Positions 43,803 to 54,880 of a stretch of 64,000 bases of DNA are shown here, piece after piece. Both the position numbers and the translations under genes were made by a program. Within the stretch, counting starts at the first letter, position 1, and the number at the start of each line of letters is the position of its first letter. The stretch is from Daucus carota subsp. sativus (Eukaryota > Streptophyta > Magnoliopsida > Apiales > Apiaceae): assembly GCF_001625215.2 (NCBI RefSeq), contig NC_030381.2, positions 1,885,131-1,949,130 of the forward strand, written 5' to 3'. Below the pieces are notes generated by a model. The model searched no databases and was not told the DNA's origin. It saw only the letters and a list, made by a program, of their open reading frames with translations.

Positions 43803-45305
43803 ATGGGGATTGAAGAAGAGGATGACAAAGTTGGAACCAACAAGTACCCTGAGAGGATTCCCCTTGGAACATCTGCTTCTGCAATGCACGATCGAGACTA
43901 CGTGGAGCCACCACCAGCACCTCTGTATGAGCATGGTGAACTAGTCTCATGGTCTTTTTATAGGGCTGGCATTGCAGAATTTATAGCCACTTTCTTGTTC
44001 TTGTATGTTTCTGTTTTGACTGTTATGGGAGTCTCGAATGCACCTGATAAATGTGCTTCTGTGGGGATTCAAGGCATTGCATGGGCTTTCGGGGGTATGA
44101 TCTTTGCACTTGTCTACTGCACTGCTGGTATTTCAGGTAATGTCTTTAACATCGGATTTGACATGTAATTGTTGGTGTGTGCATTTTTTTGTTCTTTAGA
44201 TTTCATCCAATTGAACAACTAGACAGATAAAAAGATAATTAAATTAAACAAATGGGGGTGGGAGGACTCAAACCCGAGACCCCTGACTAAACCAAGCTCT
44301 GAAACGTTAAGTAACTAGTCCATCTAAAAGTTTAAGGTATTGGAGAAAGGCCCCAAACAAGGTCTAATGACATTAAAATTTCTCAAAAATGAAAGGTTTT
44401 CAGTCTTTGAAAATTAATTGAGGCCTTGTGTTGTTTAATTGTAATAAACAGGAGGACATATCAACCCTGCTGTGACCTTTGGTTTATTTCTGGGAAGGAA
44501 GCTTTCGTTGACCAGGGCATTGTTCTACATAGTGATGCAGTGCCTTGGTGCTATCTGTGGTGCTGGTGTTATAAAGGGCTTTCAAGGATCCTCAAAATTT
44601 GAGCTCAATGGTGGGGGAGCTAATGCTGTGAATCATGGCTACACAAAGGGTGATGGTCTTGGTGCTGAGATTGTTGGCACCTTTGTCCTTGTTTACACTG
44701 TGTTTTCCGCGACTGATGCTAAGGGAAGTGCCAGAGACTCAACTGTCCCTGTATGTGTTCTTGTTCAGATTAATCCTTGTTTTAAATAATATTCCAGCCT
44801 TTTTTTATTCGACTTATGCTACAGAAAGTGAATTGAAGGACTTCAGTATAGACGTGCAATTGTAGTCAGATGTTTTTATATACATTTCACAAATTGCAGA
44901 CATAATATTTCAGTTAAATGGAGCTTATTTTGCATTAGGCCGTGTCTTATGAAAATTATTTGACAACTGTGCCTGCAGATTTTGGCCCCTCTTCCCATTG
45001 GCTTCGCGGTGTTCTGTGTTCATTTAGCCACCATCCCCATTACAGGGACCGGAATCAACCCTGCTAGAAGTCTTGGAGCTGCCATAATTTACAACAAAAG
45101 TCACGCTTGGGACGATCATGTGAGTTTTTTTTTCTGACAACAATCAAACAATCCAGGACTTATGAATAATATATGCTGTACCGTATTAATAAATTCTCTC
45201 TTGTATCAGTGGATTTTCTGGGTCGGGCCATTCATCGGTGCCTCACTTGCTGCTGCATACCACCTGGTTGTCATCAGGGCCTTTCCTTTCAAGAGCAAAT
45301 CTTAA
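43803..45305 (+). CDS. PIP1: Plasma-membrane aquaporin PIP1, first tandem copy
   Basis: Exons 43803-44136, 44452-44750, 44979-45119 and 45210-45305 give 289 residues. The N-terminus ([18 protein letters not shown]) is the long PIP1 type. Both NPA boxes are present, [10 protein letters not shown] (116-118) and TGINPARS (238-240), with PIP1 signatures [15 protein letters not shown] and FFxxG-type pore sequence. Six membrane segments are expected. PIP1s form tetramers, often with PIP2, and carry water, CO2 or small solutes across the plasma membrane. Oddity: the loop D motif normally reading ARDSHVP is ARDSTVP, so the pH-sensing histidine is Thr209, and the preceding KRS is KGS. The end FPFKSKS is the usual PIP1 C-terminus. 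A minus-strand SINE lies in intron 1. Confidence 0.96.
44245..44390 (-). mobile_element. tRNA-derived SINE in intron 1 of the first PIP1 gene
   Basis: Read on the minus strand, an A-box-like TGGACTAGTTACTTAACG and a B-box-like GGGTTTGAGTCCTCCC are spaced as in plant SINEs. The flanking text (CTAAAAGTTTAAGGTATTGG on the plus strand) also looks retroposon-like. Ends are approximate and no target duplication was confirmed. Confidence 0.5.
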
Positions 45306-46040
45306 ATTTCAGTCTGCATGTACCAGAACTATTTGTCATCCCTTTTCGATCTCAGTCTTTCATTTTAGTCTATTGTAATTGTCACTGTCATGTGAATTCG
45401 TCGGTTTCAGCTATTAAAGTATCCATGCACATCATTGTTTTATGCTGTATTTAAGCTTGAGTTTGCATCTGAAGAAGATATTCTTTTTTTATTGTTTGAT
45501 TCATAATAGCAACATGTTTCACATCTCCACAAAATTATATATACCTTATTCTGGAGACAAGATATTAATAATCAGATTTCGAGATAAGAGTAACATGTTC
45601 CAGATCTCCATATCACAATTTATGCTGTCATTACACAGTACAGAACTTTGGTTCAATTAAGTAAAATTTGGTTCAGAGCTTGAGGAAATACAGAACTTAT
45701 ATTGAGGTACATTACACAGTACTTGAATTGAAAAAGATTAGATCAACTTAATTTTTCTTTTTAAATTTATTATAATGGCAATCAAGCAGGCTATAATGGT
45801 GACAATCTGTGATGATAAACACAACACATAAAGAATAAAGTATAAACAAACTTATCGTAGAGCCTGTCGCAGACCACCATTGAGCCACTCCCTCCAAAAA
45901 ACCAATGATTTATTTCCATTTTAAATAATTTAATGATCTGGCTTAAACTCAATTTTTACCTATAAATTAGGATGTTTCAAGCCTTCTCTGTTATAACCAC
46001 TCACAAAACTTCCTCTGTTAAGTTTTGCGTAAAAACAACA
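45306..46040. other. Spacer between the PIP1 copies with the promoter of the second
   Basis: The first 200 bp hold the 3' untranslated region of the first copy. The conserved block ACCACCATTGAGCCACTCC, AAAAAACCAATGATTTA at about 45875-45915 and TATAAAT at 45961-45967 form the promoter of the second copy. Confidence 0.6.
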
Positions 46041-47419
46041 ATGGAAGGTAGAGAAGAGGATGTGAAAGTGGGAGCTAACAAGTACTCAGAGAGGCAACCA
46101 CTAGGTACATCTGCACAAACAGATAAGGACTATAAGGAGCCACCACCAGCACCTTTGTTTGAGCCTGGTGAACTCACTTCATGGTCTTTCTATCGGGCTG
46201 GCATTGCGGAGTTTATAGCCACTTTCTTGTTTTTGTATGTCACCGTTTTGACTGTTATGGGTGTTTCCAATGCACCTAATAAATGTGCTTCTGTGGGTAT
46301 TCAAGGGATTGCATGGGCTTTTGGGGGCATGATCTTTGCCCTTGTTTACTGCACTGCTGGAATTTCAGGTAATTTTACGGTATTTTTTGTTTTCATCATT
46401 TCATTTCATCCATATAGCTGCTCAAATTATGCAGATTGAAAATTTAAATTAGGCCTTGTTTTGTTTGATGGGAATAAATAGGAGGACATATCAACCCGGC
46501 TGTGACATTCGGTTTGTTTCTGGCAAGGAAGCTTTCCTTGACCAGGGCATTGTTCTACATTGTGATGCAATGCCTTGGTGCTATCTGTGGTGCTGGTGTT
46601 ATCAAGGGGTTTGAAGGATCATCAAGATTTGAGCTCAATGGCGGTGGGGCTAATGTTGTGAATCCTGGCTACACCAAGGGCGATGGTCTTGGTGCTGAGA
46701 TTGTTGGCACCTTTATTCTTGTCTACACTGTCTTTTCTGCTACTGATGCTAAGAGAAGTGCCAGAGATTCACACGTTCCTGTATGTACTCTTATTCGGCT
46801 CAAATAACATATTCCAATTTACACTTCTTATGTTTTCATGAATTAGTATTTGGATGCTTGCTTGTCCTATACCATTATTCTGTTGTTTTTAGTGCTGGTT
46901 TCTGTAATTAAATCCGAAGATTTGGACAGCATTTCTTATTAATTGTTATCACCGAATAAGTAAACAGATCTTGTTAATAGATTCCAATTTTTTTGTTGCA
47001 TTTGATTGTTTCTTATGAAAATCATCTGATCCCTGTGCCTCAGATATTGGCCCCTCTTCCTATTGGATTCGCGGTTTTCTTGGTTCATTTGGCCACCATT
47101 CCCATCACAGGGACCGGAATCAACCCAGCCAGAAGTCTTGGCGCTGCCATCATTTACAACAAAGGCCACGCTTGGGATGATCACGTAAGCATTCCTCTAC
47201 CAACAATCTGCAATCTCCTTACTTAAAAAAATAAAATAAAATTATGCCACTTCTCAAATTTCAACTAGTGATAACTTTTTGTTGTTGTTGTTATTGTTGT
47301 ATCAGTGGATTTTCTGGGTCGGTCCGTTCATCGGGGCTGCACTGGCTGCAGCATACCACCAGATAGTCATCAGAGCCATTCCTTTCAAGAGCACATCTTA
47401 TATTGCAGTATCCAAATAG
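46041..47419 (+). CDS. PIP1: Plasma-membrane aquaporin PIP1, second tandem copy
   Basis: Exons 46041-46368, 46482-46780, 47044-47184 and 47306-47419 give 293 residues. An upstream in-frame frame from 45972 is ignored because the ATG at 46041 ([15 protein letters not shown]) is the standard PIP1 start. Both NPA boxes are present (114-116 and 236-238), and loop D keeps RSARDSHVP with the gating histidine. Intron positions equal those of the first copy, so the pair arose by tandem duplication. Oddity: where PIP1s end in FKSKS or FKSRS, this copy reads [11 protein letters not shown], a seven-residue extension because the usual stop position is a Tyr codon. Confidence 0.96.
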
Positions 47420-48195
47420 ATTATCTACTGGCTCGTTTGTTTTTCTTCCTGCATTGTAATTGTCAAGGTCATGCGGAAGGATTGATTTTTCAGCAGTTTA
47501 TTTATGCATGAACATTATCAGTGAATGCTGTATTACTGCTTGAATTTGCATCTTATGAATAAAAGATTCTTTGATTTCTCCATCATGCTTATGCATGATC
47601 TTCTGCTGACTTCGGGTAGGCAATTCTTTGTCACTTGTTACTTCTAACAACCAAAACTACAGTTACAGTTGTCTGATCAACGGTCTCTTGGTCCAATGAT
47701 ATCTCTCTCGCTCTCTTTACATCATGCCGAGAGTTCCAATCTCGTCAAAAATGAGACAATTGTGTGTCTTTTACGAGATGTCGAAGTTCGAATTTCATTA
47801 AAAACAAGAGGAGTGTGTTTAATCATACAAAAATGAAAGTATAATTTCAAGTACAATAATTTAATGAATTACCCTTAATAAAAATAATACTAAAAACATG
47901 ATAAAATATGTTGTAACTTTTCAGATTGATTTTACCGTTCTGATGTAACCACAAAGGATATCACTTGTAAATATGTAATACCAGGTGGTATGCTCTTCTC
48001 TAGAAATCTCTTTTTACTGCTTTATTTGTAACTTTTCTTTGCCTTTGTATTACTTCTGCTTCTAAAATGCTGAGTTTTGGACAAACTAAATCGTATAGAT
48101 ATGTAAAATACAAGATAAAGAATTAAAAAGTAAACCAAACATTCAATATTTATCAAAAAATAAATCTCACATGAGCAAAAATCTTCTTATATAAA
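47420..48195. other. 3' flank of the second PIP1 gene with a SINE-like segment
   Basis: 47680-47830 has an A-box-like TGGTCCAATGATATCTC and a B-box-like GAGAGTTCCAATCTCG, suggesting a tRNA-derived SINE. The whole stretch 47305-47920 is duplicated at 49799-50408. Confidence 0.5.
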
Positions 48196-48678
48196 CTACG
48201 AGTCTACGACCGCTTGAAAAGTAATATTTCCCTGTTCATCCCTAGTGAAAAACCTTCTGGGGATACCTTCAATTCGCACCAGTATCTGCTGTTGCAAGTT
48301 ATCAGGGACCATATTGGTGCAAATGCATATAGTTCCTGTCCAGAAACCAGTGCTGTGCAGATGCCACACAAATGTCGCCGATTCCATATCATTAACTTCT
48401 ATCATAGGAGAGTTCATTATACTACTTCGAAACGCGGTTTCGATTCTTGCCACTGATTCTCTTCGTGCAGTAATTTGACTCCTCAGACGATTGATTCCGA
48501 TATTTAGTTGACAAAATCTGCAATTGTCATTGCCTAGTTGCTCCATTTGTTGCCTAGTTAGTTGATTTCTTGGTTGACATATTTGATTCAAAACATCCAT
48601 TCTTCTGGCCACCATGTCAGCATTTGTTTCCGCTTGACAGAGCCGACGACGATTTAACATCGTGATCAGCATACCCAT
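48196..48678 (-). CDS. Unrecognised 160-residue ORF
   Basis: A single frame of 160 codons starts MGMLITMLNRRRLCQAE. I do not recognise it. The first 90 residues are rich in Arg, Gln, Asn and Leu with regular heptad-like spacing (LTRQQMEQLGNDNCRFCQL), possibly a coiled coil. The second half (FVWHLHSTGFWTGTICICTN) looks globular. No intron or clear promoter is evident. It could be a lineage-specific gene, a transposon-borne fragment or a chance frame. Its balanced codon use in AT-rich surroundings is the main argument for coding. Confidence 0.4.
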   Translation of the reverse strand: MGMLITMLNRRRLCQAETNADMVARRMDVLNQICQPRNQLTRQQMEQLGNDNCRFCQLNIGINRLRSQITARRESVARIETAFRSSIMNSPMIEVNDMESATFVWHLHSTGFWTGTICICTNMVPDNLQQQILVRIEGIPRRFFTRDEQGNITFQAVVDS

Positions 48679-49798
48679 GGGATTATTGTTATAATCCTCT
48701 CCGTTTATTGATTTTACTGTATACCTAATTTATACAGGTGTGAATGTAGGTTTTCGAAATCAAATCCTTAATTGAAAATCAAAACCATAATCAATTGATG
48801 TGAACTTAAAAAAATCATAATAAATTTATGTAAACTTAAACGGAAATATGAATCCAAATATATATGAAGGCATCACTCCATAGCATACCATTATCATTAT
48901 AAATATATACATAATATATATTCTATTATATTTTTTATGAAATATAACTGCAAATTTTGATTATTAAACCGAAAACAAAGTTATACAATTTTTTTATTCC
49001 AAAGATCATCTAAAGTTATGCAATATCTCAACATGATTCTATAACAGAATAATAATCATCCAGAATTATTCTGTTGTAGAATCAGTTTCGAAAATATACT
49101 TTTTTTAATCAAATTTTAAGTGTTAAATTACTTAAAATAGATTTATTTTATAGTATTCTATATTAGAATCACGTTTTATATGTATTCTATAACAGAATTT
49201 ATAATAAAATTGATGATTTATAGTGGCGCACTATGTAACTCCATACAAGGAGTCCCTCTCTGGAATGTTGGCCTATATATGAATTCTTGGTAACATTATC
49301 ATCATTATATTTCAAATATTTCAAGTTCATCACGTGATTTCAATATAAATTATAAGAATGTAATATATTTTCATAAAATATATAAATATTTTGAGTTATT
49401 ATAATAAATAAAAGAATGCTTTTCAAAAAAAAATAAAAAATAATGTCTTTTTGTCACAAGATATTCGGAGCACTTTTTACTTCCATCAAACAGATACTAA
49501 AAAAAAGCCTCGTTTATCATATTCCATACATAATATTTTAAATATCATTTTCTGAAGAAATGATCTTAAATATCATTTATTATTATTATTTTTCCTAAGC
49601 TCTTTTCAATCTAATCATGTAACCGTTTTTATTAGTTTTTTCCAAATCCCAATTTCGAATTGCATTTTGAATTACAAACCCAATTTGAAGCAACGTTTTG
49701 AGTTTCAAACACCGAACAATGTTGCGTTTTGAATGTTAAATATTCAGACATCAATAACATATATTAAGTTTAATTCGTGTTAGATTTCATTTATATAA
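48679..49798. other. AT-rich region between the lone ORF and the PIP1 exon copy
   Basis: 49040-49200 repeats ATTCTATAxxAGAATC-type small palindromes (ATTCTGTTGTAGAATC, ATTCTATATTAGAATC, ATTCTATAACAGAATT). No gene is visible. Confidence 0.5.
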
Positions 49799-50408
49799 GT
49801 GGATTTTTCTGGGTCGGTCCACTCATCGGCGCTGCACTTGCTGCAGCATACCACCAGATAGTCCTCCGAGCCATTCCTTTCAAGAGCACAGCTTATATTG
49901 CTGTATCGAAGTAGATTAATTATCGGCTCCTCCGTTTTTCTCCCTGCTGCATTGTAATTGTCAAGGTTATGCTTAAGGATTGATTTGCCAGCAATATGTT
50001 TATGCATGTACATTATCGGTGAGTGCTGTATTCATGCTTGAATTTGCATCTTTTGAACAAAAGATTCTTTAATTTCTCCGTCATGTTTATGCATGATCTT
50101 CTGCTGACTTCATGTAGGCAATTCTTTTGTCACTTGTTAATTCAAACGGCCAAATCTACAAACGGTTTCTTGATCTAATGATATCTCTCTCGCTCTCTTT
50201 ACAGGATGTCGAGAGTTCAAATCTCGTCAAAAATGAGACAATTATATTTTTTTACGAGTATTCGAAGTTCGAATTTCATTAAAAACATATTCGGTGAATA
50301 TTGAGTGTGTTTAAGGTCCATTACCTAGAGTGTACTTTTAAATACAATAATATAAAAAATTACACTTAATAACAAAATACTAAAAACGTGATAAATACGG
50401 TGTAACAT
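49799..50408 (+). pseudogene. Duplicated last exon and 3' flank of PIP1
   Basis: The copy begins exactly at the fourth-exon border (TGGATTTTTCTGGGTCGG), reads [11 protein letters not shown] to a stop at about 49915, and continues through the 3' untranslated region and the SINE-like flank, ending at a shared GTAAC. It parallels 47305-47920 of the second PIP1 gene at roughly 80-90 percent by eye. It has one extra T in the first codons. Exons 1-3 are absent, so it is a non-functional fragment. The FKST ending shows it came from the second copy. Confidence 0.85.
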
Positions 50409-50506
50409 TTGTTTAAGGAGCGAAGTTCGTACAAAGCCATAAAAATCTGGACAATCTCTTGTTAAATTATGTCTAATTTTAAATTACAAAGTATCTATAT
50501 CTATAT

Positions 50507-51348
50507 CTATATCTAGGGTCAGGTTCGAGATAGAACCAAGTTATTGTTAGAACTTAGAACTCGCTAAGGACCATTAGATCTAAATATATTATATGGTTGA
50601 GATTGAAATTACATTTAATTACGAAGTACTATATGCATTAAATATGTACATATTTATGACCATTAACTAATCACTTTAAATAAAATGACTTACTTACCAT
50701 AACTAATTTTAGTTTTAATTATAATTATTATATATTGCTGCAGTATACTCTATTTTGTAAATAGATTATAATGCAGCAATATATAATTATTATATATTGC
50801 TGCAGTATACTCTATTTTTATGTCATATATTCATTAAAACAAAAAATACTATTGCAGTATATCATAAATTATACTCTTACATTATTGTCGAACTAATACA
50901 AAAATAACATAACCATAGTATATACCATTGCAGTATATGTAAGTAATAGATAAAATAATAGATTCAATTCAGAAACACGATATAAGCCAAAATGAAATAA
51001 TTAGTGAATTCATTATTTTATCTGTAACTTAAATATACTGCAATGATATACCATAATATATTTACGGATTGACTTGATTTTTTTATCTATTACTTAGATA
51101 TGCTGCAATGGTATACTATAATTATATCATGTGTGATATATTTCCTGAAATAGTGAGATATGATATATAATTTATTACCTAATATAATGAAAATATAATG
51201 TGTGCTTTAATGAGGGAAGATATTAAATGATTTAATATAAATGCCCTTTAGATCACAGCCATAGATTTTAAATAAATCTGACGGATGTCTACGGTCCTAA
51301 GTTCTAATTCTAGTATAGGTTCTGATTTGAACCTCACCCTCTATATCT
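50507..51348. mobile_element. hAT-like element in an ATCTAT microsatellite
   Basis: The element 50515-51340 (826 bp) begins AGGGTCAGGTTCGAGATAGA and ends with TCAAATCAGAACC-type inverted sequence (TTGAACCTCACCCT). CTATATCT on each side (50507-50514 and 51341-51348) would be an 8-bp duplication, typical of hAT, but the flanks are a simple repeat so this is not decisive. The interior carries several copies of TTGCTGCAGTATA and its complement. Confidence 0.6.
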
Positions 51349-52379
51349 ATATCTATATATTTATATAAAGGAAAATCTCGGGATGCTGACGTGGCGGCTT
51401 CCAAGACTCCCATTCTATTTTCCCTCGGTTCCTAGGCCTCGCTGTTTGTTGATAAGTGTTAGGAAATCTTGAACTTCTGGACAGAAATTGAAAGTCTCAA
51501 CATTAATTACTGAAGTTTATTACTTTCAGTTGAGTATTCATAAAGGCCGCAACTGAAAAAATTTAAGTTCAAGTTCTCATCTCAAAATCTCAAAACTGAC
51601 AATCATCGAAACTCTCCGCCATGGCACCCCGACCTTCTTTGGATCGGAACAATTCTGTACGGCTTCGTTGTCTCTCGCTCTTTTGAAAATCAAGCTAATC
51701 AAGAAAATTCCAGCGGCGTCCCTGGACATCCACTCCTCCAATCTTGTAGGTGCCATTTCTTCCAAAATCAAACCCAAATTCTTTTTCCCTCATTGTTCTG
51801 GTCAATTATGTTTATTATTGTCAGGGGTTTGATTAATTTTTGTGTTTACTTTATAATTTGATTTGGCGGTGTGTGAAACTTACCTTTTTTTATCTTGATG
51901 TTAGAGGCTTTGTTTAAATTGATCAAACTGATTGATTTGCTTTGTGATTGGTTGAATTTTTAGTTGATGGGCGATTAGCCCAGGCCATATCTAGACTCTT
52001 TGTGCTGAAGAATCAGTGATATGCTCCGAAGTTTGTGGCTTGATCTAATGTTGTTGAGCTACTCGATCTCGGATCTCAATCGAGTACTTCTTGATCGATC
52101 TTGACAAACACAATTTTTGTCCCCTGCTATAATGCATGTTGTGCCTTGTACCGGTTTTTAATTCGATATCGGATTTGACAGGTTGAGCAGGTGATCAAGG
52201 AGAAGAATATGGTGGATGTCTTTGTTAGAGTAGAAGGTTAATGTCATTTATTTGTGGAGAGGCTGATCTTCTAGACAAAGAAAAGTTAGTTTTTTGGCAC
52301 TTATTCATGTGTGTTATCTGAAGCATTTGATCTGAAGATGATTTGATTTGAAGATGATTTGATTTCTTCTTTACACAGG

Positions 52380-52549
52380 ATGTTCAGAATAGTTAAAGGA
52401 GGTGGTATCAAGCTTGATTTTTCTTCTACAAGATGCGGAGAGTTTCCAGGATTTCAACAGATGCGCACAATGTTCACATCATATTTTTGGAAGGAATTTG
52501 TGGCTCGTGGTGCTGAATTACGCTACAATTGTAAAGCCAATACTAAGGT
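52380..52549 (+). pseudogene. Captured exon of unknown gene inside the Helitron
   Basis: An acceptor TTTACACAG precedes GATGTTCAGAATAG and a donor ACTAAG/GTAGAT follows. The frame reads RMFRIVKGGGIKLDFSSTRC, then GEFPGFQQMRTMFTSYFWKE. It looks like a genuine internal exon but I do not recognise the protein. Neighbouring sequence (52180-52235, reading VIKEKNMVDVFVRVEG) may be another exon of the same source. Confidence 0.4.
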
Positions 52550-53267
52550 AGATTTGAAATTTAAAATAATTCGTTCCAGACTCAAGCGAACAATACGATT
52601 GTACTTTTTTTGTGATATATATGTAGATGGTCGTAAAGCTGTCAACTAGAGTAGGATGAAGGTCCTTAGAGTAATTGCTTGCTTCGGAGAATGGCATTAG
52701 TTTACAAATTAAAGAGGAGTCCTCCATGACAATAGAGGTAAGGAAGCAACATTATTTCAAATAAACAAGTATAGGAGCTTAAATTTGCAATCATAGAAGT
52801 ACAGATTTTTTTGAGATATGCAAACTTATCAGATACAACTCTACTCCTGCAGAACTGCACACCCTCGTAGGGAAGGAATTTGTCTTCAAACTGACACTTA
52901 ACAAGTACAATTGAGTTGATGGCTGCGAGGACTATGGAGTTTCTACGGTATATGTACCCGTGCAACATCTTGAATCTCCTTATGCGAGGAAAAATAAGCC
53001 ATAGGTAAGTGCGTTCCTTCAGCTGCAGCCTATGCTATACTTCTTGCTTGTGCTTATTGAAAGCTTATTTGTTTTGTAGTTTAGCACACACTCATGATAA
53101 TGTGATTCACTCATTATTTAAACTATGCTCTGTGTGTTAAGCAATGCCTCTGATTTTCTGTTTTTATTTCTTCTCGCTTGGCTTTATTTCTTTTATATTA
53201 GTGCCCCTTTCACCAGAAAAATCAATCTTAAAATGTTCTCTGCTCTTTAAAATGTGCATAATAATAA

Positions 53268-53341
53268 ATAATTTAACTAATTATCACCTTAAGATCCTCT
53301 CAAATAATTTAACTAATTATCACCTTAAGATCCTCTCAGAT
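53268..53341. repeat. 36-bp tandem duplication inside the Helitron
   Basis: Two adjacent copies of the unit AATAATTTAACTAATTATCA continuing CCTTAAGATCCTCTCA. Confidence 0.85.
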
Positions 53342-53395
53342 TTTCTTTTGAAATAGTGTGCCAGTTTAATATAGAGGAACAATATATAAATTGCA

Positions 53396-53597
53396 GAAGT
53401 ACATGCATACATTGAAATTTAATTTAAATAAGAATTATTGGGCTTCCAAGTTCAAAGTATTGCAGGAGTACATGCATACATTGAAATTTAATTTAAATAA
53501 GAATTGTTGGACTTTCAAGTTCAGAGTATTGCAGGAGTACATGCATACATTGAAATTTAATTTAAATAAGATTGTTGGACTTTCAAGTTCAGTGTAG
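53396..53597. repeat. 69-bp tandem repeat, three copies, inside the Helitron
   Basis: Copies begin ACATGCATACATTGAAATTT at 53401, 53470 and 53539, exactly 69 bases apart. Because 69 is a multiple of three the frame repeats as YMHTLKFNLNKN, but the third copy lacks a base, so coding is unlikely. Confidence 0.9.
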
Positions 53598-53930
53598 ATG
53601 TGAAAAGGCCACCGAATTGATAAGCTGTACATACGGGTGACCAGGTAAACAATGTGATTAGATGAGGTCTTAGAACTTATCTGTAATGAAATTCGAAGTT
53701 AATTGCATAAAAAGCAGTGTGAGTCTTCGAGACCTCACCTTGCATTTGTTCCCGGCTGCCATCACTTCAAGAGGGTTGTTCGTCTGTAAATCAGGCTAAT
53801 GGCGATAAAGATGATGATATAACAACTAATATTGTTATTAATAATTTAAAGTTATGGAGGCCGTTTAAATTATTTTCTCTAGCTCATTTGGGAAGTAATT
53901 AATCTTTGTCATGCGCTGCTTGTCATCTTC

Positions 53931-54051
53931 CAGGCTGCCTTCGATCAGGCGGAGTCTTCAGCATCTGCTGGCAAAGTGGAAGCAGATACTGGCAGCGGCA
54001 AGAGAAAGCGGTCACCCGTTCTTCACGCTGTTGTTGAGAGCCAAAATGCGG
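53931..54051 (+). pseudogene. Captured 3' exon of unknown gene inside the Helitron
   Basis: An acceptor CATCTTCCAG is followed by a frame AAFDQAESSASAGKVEADTG, then SGKRKRSPVLHAVVESQNAAP and a stop. The KRKR motif resembles a nuclear signal. It looks like the end of a real gene, family unknown. Confidence 0.4.
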
Positions 54052-54484
54052 CACCTTGATGTATGGGTGACTGCTTGCTGTACCATAACTTCATGCAAGA
54101 TGCTATATTACTGTTCGCTTCTGACGTTATGTTTTTAAGACACATTATATGTTTGGTGTTTTGTATTTTTTCAGTTGAATGCAATGAACAACTCCTTTTA
54201 TCTGTTATGTTTTCCTAGCACTTTGTTTTCATTATCATGTTTTGGAGTTGAACCTAGCCATAGGGGTTCAGTTTACTGTTGGCCAATGAGGTGGTGTTGA
54301 TGTTAAATTATTTTGCAACTTTAGCTCGCACAAAAATCTGGCTAAAGGCTTGGTCTTAACAAAGAACAAGAACGCGTTTTCACAAAGAACAATCACTGTT
54401 ATTCTGGCCATTTAAAAGTCCAGTGAGCAAACTCCTCGCCGGAACATTCCACCGGCGTAACCACCAATTACATATACACAGCAT

Positions 54485-54592
54485 CACACTTTACGCTTAC
54501 CAGATCTAGGCTTCCTCTGAGCACGCGCCTCCTTGCGTTTCCCAAACGCACCTCCACAAAATCCACAAGCCGAAACCTTCGGCGACAAACGG
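54485..54592 (-). pseudogene. Captured C-terminal exon (CxxC, basic tail) of unknown gene inside the Helitron
   Basis: On the minus strand a frame reads [20 protein letters not shown], then [16 protein letters not shown] and a stop. The CGFC motif and strongly basic tail look like the end of a nuclear protein. It lies head-to-head against the ubiquilin piece. Confidence 0.4.
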
Positions 54593-54880
54593 TGGGATTA
54601 TCCTTGAGTCGCTTCCCCTCGGCGCCGCCGCAGCTGACGACGCCGTCTCCATCAACGTCCGCTGCTCCAACGGCTCCAAGTTTAGTGTCCGAGCGAGTGT
54701 GGGATCCACTGTGTCGCAGTTCAAACAAGTTGTCGCGGAGAATTGCAATGTTCCAGCTGTGCAGCAGCGGCTGATTTACAAGGGACGGATCTTAAAGGAT
54801 GATCAAACCCTAGATAGTTATGGCTTAATTGGGTTCTGTAGCTGGGTAAGTTCATGTGAGACCCGACCATGGCTCAGGTG
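54593..54880 (+). pseudogene. Captured ubiquilin (DSK2) ubiquitin-like domain exon inside the Helitron
   Basis: The frame reads [20 protein letters not shown], then [20 protein letters not shown] and [12 protein letters not shown]. This is the N-terminal ubiquitin-like domain of plant DSK2/ubiquilin, which binds the proteasome while the distant UBA domain binds ubiquitin chains. After SYGL the sequence departs from the family: an extra segment ([11 protein letters not shown]) interrupts it, and the following family-like text (roughly TMAQVRGSN) is in a different frame. The central STI1 repeats and the UBA domain are missing. It is a fragment, not a working gene. Confidence 0.8.

Noticed and set aside
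54468-54748. Two 80-86 codon minus-strand ORFs over the ubiquilin piece
   Set aside because: They are shadows in other frames; the ubiquilin frame on the plus strand and the CGFC frame on the minus strand explain the sequence better.
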